Assembly: GCA_046351595.1 (NCBI GenBank)
Contig: JAXLYE010000004.1
Coordinates: 186,001-250,000, forward strand
Direction: 5' to 3'
DNA from: JAXLYE01 sp046351595
GTDB taxonomy: Bacteria; Myxococcota_A; Polyangia; Palsa-1104; JAEUJZ01
Length of the DNA stretch: 64,000 nucleotides
The notes under the pieces are model-generated. The model made no database searches, was not told where the DNA came from, and saw only the letters and a program-made list of their open reading frames with translations. This document shows positions 61,255 to 64,000 of the stretch, in pieces. Each line of letters starts with the position of its first letter. Within the stretch, counting starts at the first letter, position 1. The position numbers and the translations under genes were made by a program.

Positions 61255-62433
61255 ATGGCGTCGCGTATCCTCGTCGGCACTCGGAAGGGCACTTTCATCG
61301 TGGAGAAGTCGGGCGAGACGTGGCGCCCGCGGCTCTCTGGTCACGCCGGCACCGGCGTCAACTTCGTGGCGCGCGATCCCTATAGCGGGCGGCTCTGGGC
61401 GCTGCTCGGTCACGGCCACTGGGGCGCCAAGCTGTCGATCTCGGACGACGACGGCGCCACCTGGAGGGACGCGCCCGCGCAGATCAAGTATCCCGAAGGC
61501 GCGCGCTACATCGCGCAGGACATGTACGAGGACACCTCGGCCGAGTTCGGAGTCGGCTGGCGCATCTCGACGAAGCCGGCGACGCTGGCCAAGCTCTGGG
61601 TCATCGGCTTCGCTCCGGGCGGGCGCGTATACGTCGGGACCATCCCCGGCGGTCTGTTCGTGAGCCGCGACGCGGGCGCCTCGTTCGAGCTGAACCTGCC
61701 GCTGTGGAACCACGCGTCGCGCGGCGGCAACCTGTTCGACGGCGACGGCGTGGGCGAGACGAAGTGGTTCGGCACGCCGGCCTCGGAGGGCGGCGACTTT
61801 GCGCCCGGCATCCACTCCATCGTCATCGATCCGCGCGATCCGCAGCGCCTGCTCGTCGCCGTGTCGACGGCGGGTGTCATCGAGACGCTCGACGGCGGTC
61901 AGACCTGGCGCAGCGCCAACAAGGGAATGACCCTGGAGCACACGCCCGAGCCCGAGGCCGAGTGGGGCCACGATCCGCACTACATCGAGCAGAGCGAGGG
62001 CGATCCCGACCACGTCTGGCAGCAGAACCACGTGGGCGTCTTCTACAGCGCGGACCGAGCGAAGACCTGGCGCAAGGTGAGCGCACCGGCGCAGGGCGTC
62101 CACTTCGGTTTCCCGGTCACCGCCGATGCGAAGAACGGTCGCACCGCGTGGGTCGTGCCCGGGCGCTCGGATCAGCAGCGCATGGCGCTCAGCGGCGGGC
62201 TGTTCGTAGCGCGCACCGAGGACGGCGGCGCGACGTGGCGGGAGCTGCGCCGCGGCCTCCCCCAGGACTGCGCGTACGACGTGGTCTATCGCCACGCGCT
62301 CGCCAACCAGGACGGAGCCTTGGCGTTCGGCAGCACCACGGGCAACCTGTACGTGAGCGAAGACGGCGGCGAGGGCTGGATGACCGTCGCGAACAACCTG
62401 CCCCCGATCTACTCGGTGCGCTTCGGCGGCTGA
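61255..62433 (+). CDS. BNR/sialidase-like beta-propeller protein
   Basis: 392 residues with repeated Asp-box motifs: LSISDDDGATWRD, GLFVSRDAGASFELNLPLW, GVIETLDGGQTWRSANKG, GVFYSADRAKTWRKVS, GLFVARTEDGGATWREL and GNLYVSEDGGEGWMTVA, forming a six-bladed propeller of the sialidase/Ycf48-like type. There is no signal peptide and the catalytic Arg triad of true sialidases is not apparent, so it is probably not a glycosidase. It follows the ThiS-like gene without a gap; this pairing recurs in other bacterial genomes (from memory), but its role is not established. Confidence 0.87.
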   Translation: MASRILVGTRKGTFIVEKSGETWRPRLSGHAGTGVNFVARDPYSGRLWALLGHGHWGAKLSISDDDGATWRDAPAQIKYPEGARYIAQDMYEDTSAEFGVGWRISTKPATLAKLWVIGFAPGGRVYVGTIPGGLFVSRDAGASFELNLPLWNHASRGGNLFDGDGVGETKWFGTPASEGGDFAPGIHSIVIDPRDPQRLLVAVSTAGVIETLDGGQTWRSANKGMTLEHTPEPEAEWGHDPHYIEQSEGDPDHVWQQNHVGVFYSADRAKTWRKVSAPAQGVHFGFPVTADAKNGRTAWVVPGRSDQQRMALSGGLFVARTEDGGATWRELRRGLPQDCAYDVVYRHALANQDGALAFGSTTGNLYVSEDGGEGWMTVANNLPPIYSVRFGG

Positions 62434-62519
62434 GTCGCTGCGGCCGATTCCGCAGCCCGACACGCCGGGAGGAGTATGGGGGCGGGTTCGTCCGCGGCCT
62501 GCGGCGCGACGCGGCGCGC

Positions 62520-63872
62520 TCACTTCGAGGTATCGACAACCAGGTACGCGGGGACCGGATCGCCGGTCAGCGTATTCAGGAACGCGACCAGATCCTGCTT
62601 GTCCTGCGCCGACAGCCTGAGCGGGACCATGCGCGAATCCTTCACGATCCCCGACGAGCCGGTGTCGCCGCCGCCCTGATCGTAGAACGTGATGACCTCG
62701 GCCAGGGTGGCCAGCTGCCCGGCGTGCATGTAGGGAGCGGCGCCGACCAGGTTGCGCAGGCTCTTGGTGCGGAACCGTCCCTTCTGGCTGGGATCCTGCG
62801 CCAGTCCGTTCAGCTTGCCGGTGCGCGCATCATCGCTATAGCTGCCCTGGGTGTTGAAGGGGCTGGCGAGCAGCGCCGGCACGTCTTGATACTGCCCGAG
62901 ATCGGTCGCGGGCACGCGCGGCCCGGCCTGCGGGACGCCGAGCGCGTGAAAGGAGTCGTCCGAGAAGGTCGGTCCGGCGTGGCAGCCCGCGCAGCCCTTC
63001 CTGAGGAACAGCCGGATTCCGCGGACCGCGGACGCGCTGATCGCGGCCCGATCCCCGGCGACGAATCGATCGAAGGGAGAGGGTCCGCTGATCAGCGTGC
63101 GGAAGTACGCCTGCAGCGCCTTCCCGTAGTTCACGAAGATCGTATTTACGACTCCCTGATCGGCGGCGGTCATTCCGTTCCAGGTCGCATCACCCGGCTT
63201 GCCGCTCGCCGGAAAGCGCGCCGCATCGGCGGCCTTGGGATCGAGCGCGGCGTCGAGGGGCACAGGGAACGCGGCGTTGTACTCGGCCCGGTACTTCGCA
63301 TACAGCATGTGCGCGACCTGCAGCCGCGTACCGTTCATGATCTTCGGGTTCTCGGCGACCGCCAGCGGCAGCGACCACTGCGAGTCGAAGCGCCCGCCCC
63401 AGTTCGTCCACTTGTAGAACGAGGAGTTTACGATCCCGAGCGCGACGCGCGTCCCGTAGTCGGTCCCCAGCGACACGTTGCCCGGCACCGAGCGGCGATC
63501 GTTGAGCGCCTGGCTGCCCGGTGCGTGGCACGAGGCGCACGAGACCTTGCCGGTCTCACCGACGCTGCCCAGCCCTCCGTTCGCGCCGTCGTCCGCGACC
63601 GCCAGCGCGCCGGAGTAGCTCTTGTCGAAGAACAGCTTCTGGCCGAGCTGCGCCGCCTGCGGGACGTCGGCGTAGCGGTTGGTCGGATCGGGCGGCAGCG
63701 CCGGCAGCGGCGACAGCGCGCCGAGGGCCGCGAGCTCGGCCGCCGTGAGCAGGCTGGCGTCCCCCGGATCGGTCACATCGGGCCCGCCTCCCTGAGCGCC
63801 GGATACGACCGTCGAGCCGTCACACCCGATAAGGGCCGCTGCACACAGGACACCCCAAAGTACGCGCTGCAT
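62520..63872 (-). CDS. di-haem cytochrome c peroxidase (CCP/MauG family) lipoprotein
   Basis: 450 residues. The start is the ATG at 63872 with GGGAGG eight bases upstream; the signal sequence ends in a lipobox (VLWGVLCAAALIGCDGS). Two c-type haem motifs are present, CASCH (near 128) and CAGCH (near 290), with flanking family segments: GQKLFFDKSYSG before the first, NSSFYKWTNWGGRFDSQWSLPLAVAENPKIM between them, and FRTKSLRNLVGAAPYMHAGQLATLAEVITFYDQGGGD after the second. It reduces H2O2 in the periplasm or oxidises a partner protein, as MauG does. It stands alone. Confidence 0.93.
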   Translation of the reverse strand: MQRVLWGVLCAAALIGCDGSTVVSGAQGGGPDVTDPGDASLLTAAELAALGALSPLPALPPDPTNRYADVPQAAQLGQKLFFDKSYSGALAVADDGANGGLGSVGETGKVSCASCHAPGSQALNDRRSVPGNVSLGTDYGTRVALGIVNSSFYKWTNWGGRFDSQWSLPLAVAENPKIMNGTRLQVAHMLYAKYRAEYNAAFPVPLDAALDPKAADAARFPASGKPGDATWNGMTAADQGVVNTIFVNYGKALQAYFRTLISGPSPFDRFVAGDRAAISASAVRGIRLFLRKGCAGCHAGPTFSDDSFHALGVPQAGPRVPATDLGQYQDVPALLASPFNTQGSYSDDARTGKLNGLAQDPSQKGRFRTKSLRNLVGAAPYMHAGQLATLAEVITFYDQGGGDTGSSGIVKDSRMVPLRLSAQDKQDLVAFLNTLTGDPVPAYLVVDTSK

Positions 63873-63896
63873 CAACAACCTCCCGGAGCTGCACTC

Positions 63897-64000
63897 ATGG
63901 ACCCGGCTCAACGCAACCCGCGGGCCAGCGCCGCGGCGCGCCGCGAGCTCGGCCGTCCGACGGCGGCGCCTGCGCCGAGCGCGCCGGCGCGGCCCGCGAC
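63897..64000 (+). CDS. possible 5' end of a gene running off the window
   Basis: Open frame from ATG 63897 to the window edge (MDPAQRNPRASAAARRELGRP...), Ala/Pro/Arg-rich and without recognisable domain. It is divergent from the peroxidase gene with only 24 bp between the starts. It may be chance in this GC-rich DNA. Confidence 0.2.
   Translation, partial: MDPAQRNPRASAAARRELGRPTAAPAPSAPARPA

Noticed and set aside
60646..61385. Continuation of the half-kinase frame across the next two genes
   Set aside because: It has no kinase features after HRDLKP and overlaps two well-supported genes out of frame.

Overview
The window is very GC-rich, densely packed DNA that looks like a myxobacterium-type chromosome (Myxococcota). 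Pointers are several eukaryote-like Ser/Thr kinases (one TPR-linked, one fused to AAA/TPR/GAF/STAS), an FG-GAP lipoprotein, a lipoprotein with Pro-Ala-Asp-Leu repeats, secreted Cys-rich proteins with a TM-plus-Arg tail resembling MYXO-CTERM, and sigma-54-like promoters. No tRNA, rRNA, CRISPR array or phage module was recognised. The taxonomic call is an inference from gene content.

Layout. 0-2.7 kb: an outer-membrane porin gene cut inside its signal peptide by a 1297-bp IS4-type element with a 9-bp target duplication. 2.7-15.7 kb: a half kinase, then two consecutive genes (a TPR protein and an FG-GAP lipoprotein), each split into a 5' and a 3' half by inserted DNA. The first insert (6.17 kb, flanked by a 25-bp direct repeat) carries a class II aldolase, a D-2-hydroxyacid dehydrogenase, arginine:glycine amidinotransferase, guanidinoacetate N-methyltransferase and a flavin amine oxidase, so it holds a complete creatine route. 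The second (3.13 kb) carries a hybrid histidine kinase and a response regulator. 15.7-18.7 kb: a minus-strand operon with a small Cys-rich secreted protein, an S58 peptidase and an MBL-fold hydrolase. 18.7-21.4 kb: the 3' part of a TPR kinase whose fitting 5' part lies at 56.5-57.3 kb, about 35 kb away in the right order and orientation. 21.5-27.8 kb: SIMPL protein, unknown secreted protein, a large OmpA-type protein and an MFS transporter. 27.8-32.4 kb: a stress cluster (DUF2267, hemerythrin, CBS pair, membrane protein, BON protein, Hsp20) in which five transcription units have a sigma-54-like -24/-12 element. 32.5-36.7 kb: a peptidoglycan recycling operon (AmpG permease, beta-lactamase-fold hydrolase, amidase/M15 fusion). 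37.1-42.2 kb: a 1719-residue signalling protein. 42.3-47.9 kb: an RND efflux pump with a divergent LysR regulator. 48-56.4 kb: methyltransferase, phosphatases, glutathionyl-hydroquinone reductase, papain-like enzyme, Zn dehydrogenase and MscS channel. 57.4-64 kb: SprT-like protease, MoaD-MoaE fusion, lipoprotein, another half kinase, a ThiS-like/BNR pair and a di-haem peroxidase.

The most unusual property is the set of split genes. Three genes are present as complementary halves in correct order and orientation, broken at conserved motifs (KPLFLFN, FG-GAP, HRDFKPD) with 25, 7 and 9 bp shared at the two junctions. Two further kinases end right after HRDLKP and carry related 3' tails. No integrase or transposase lies in the inserts, so the mechanism is open, and an assembly cause must be excluded.
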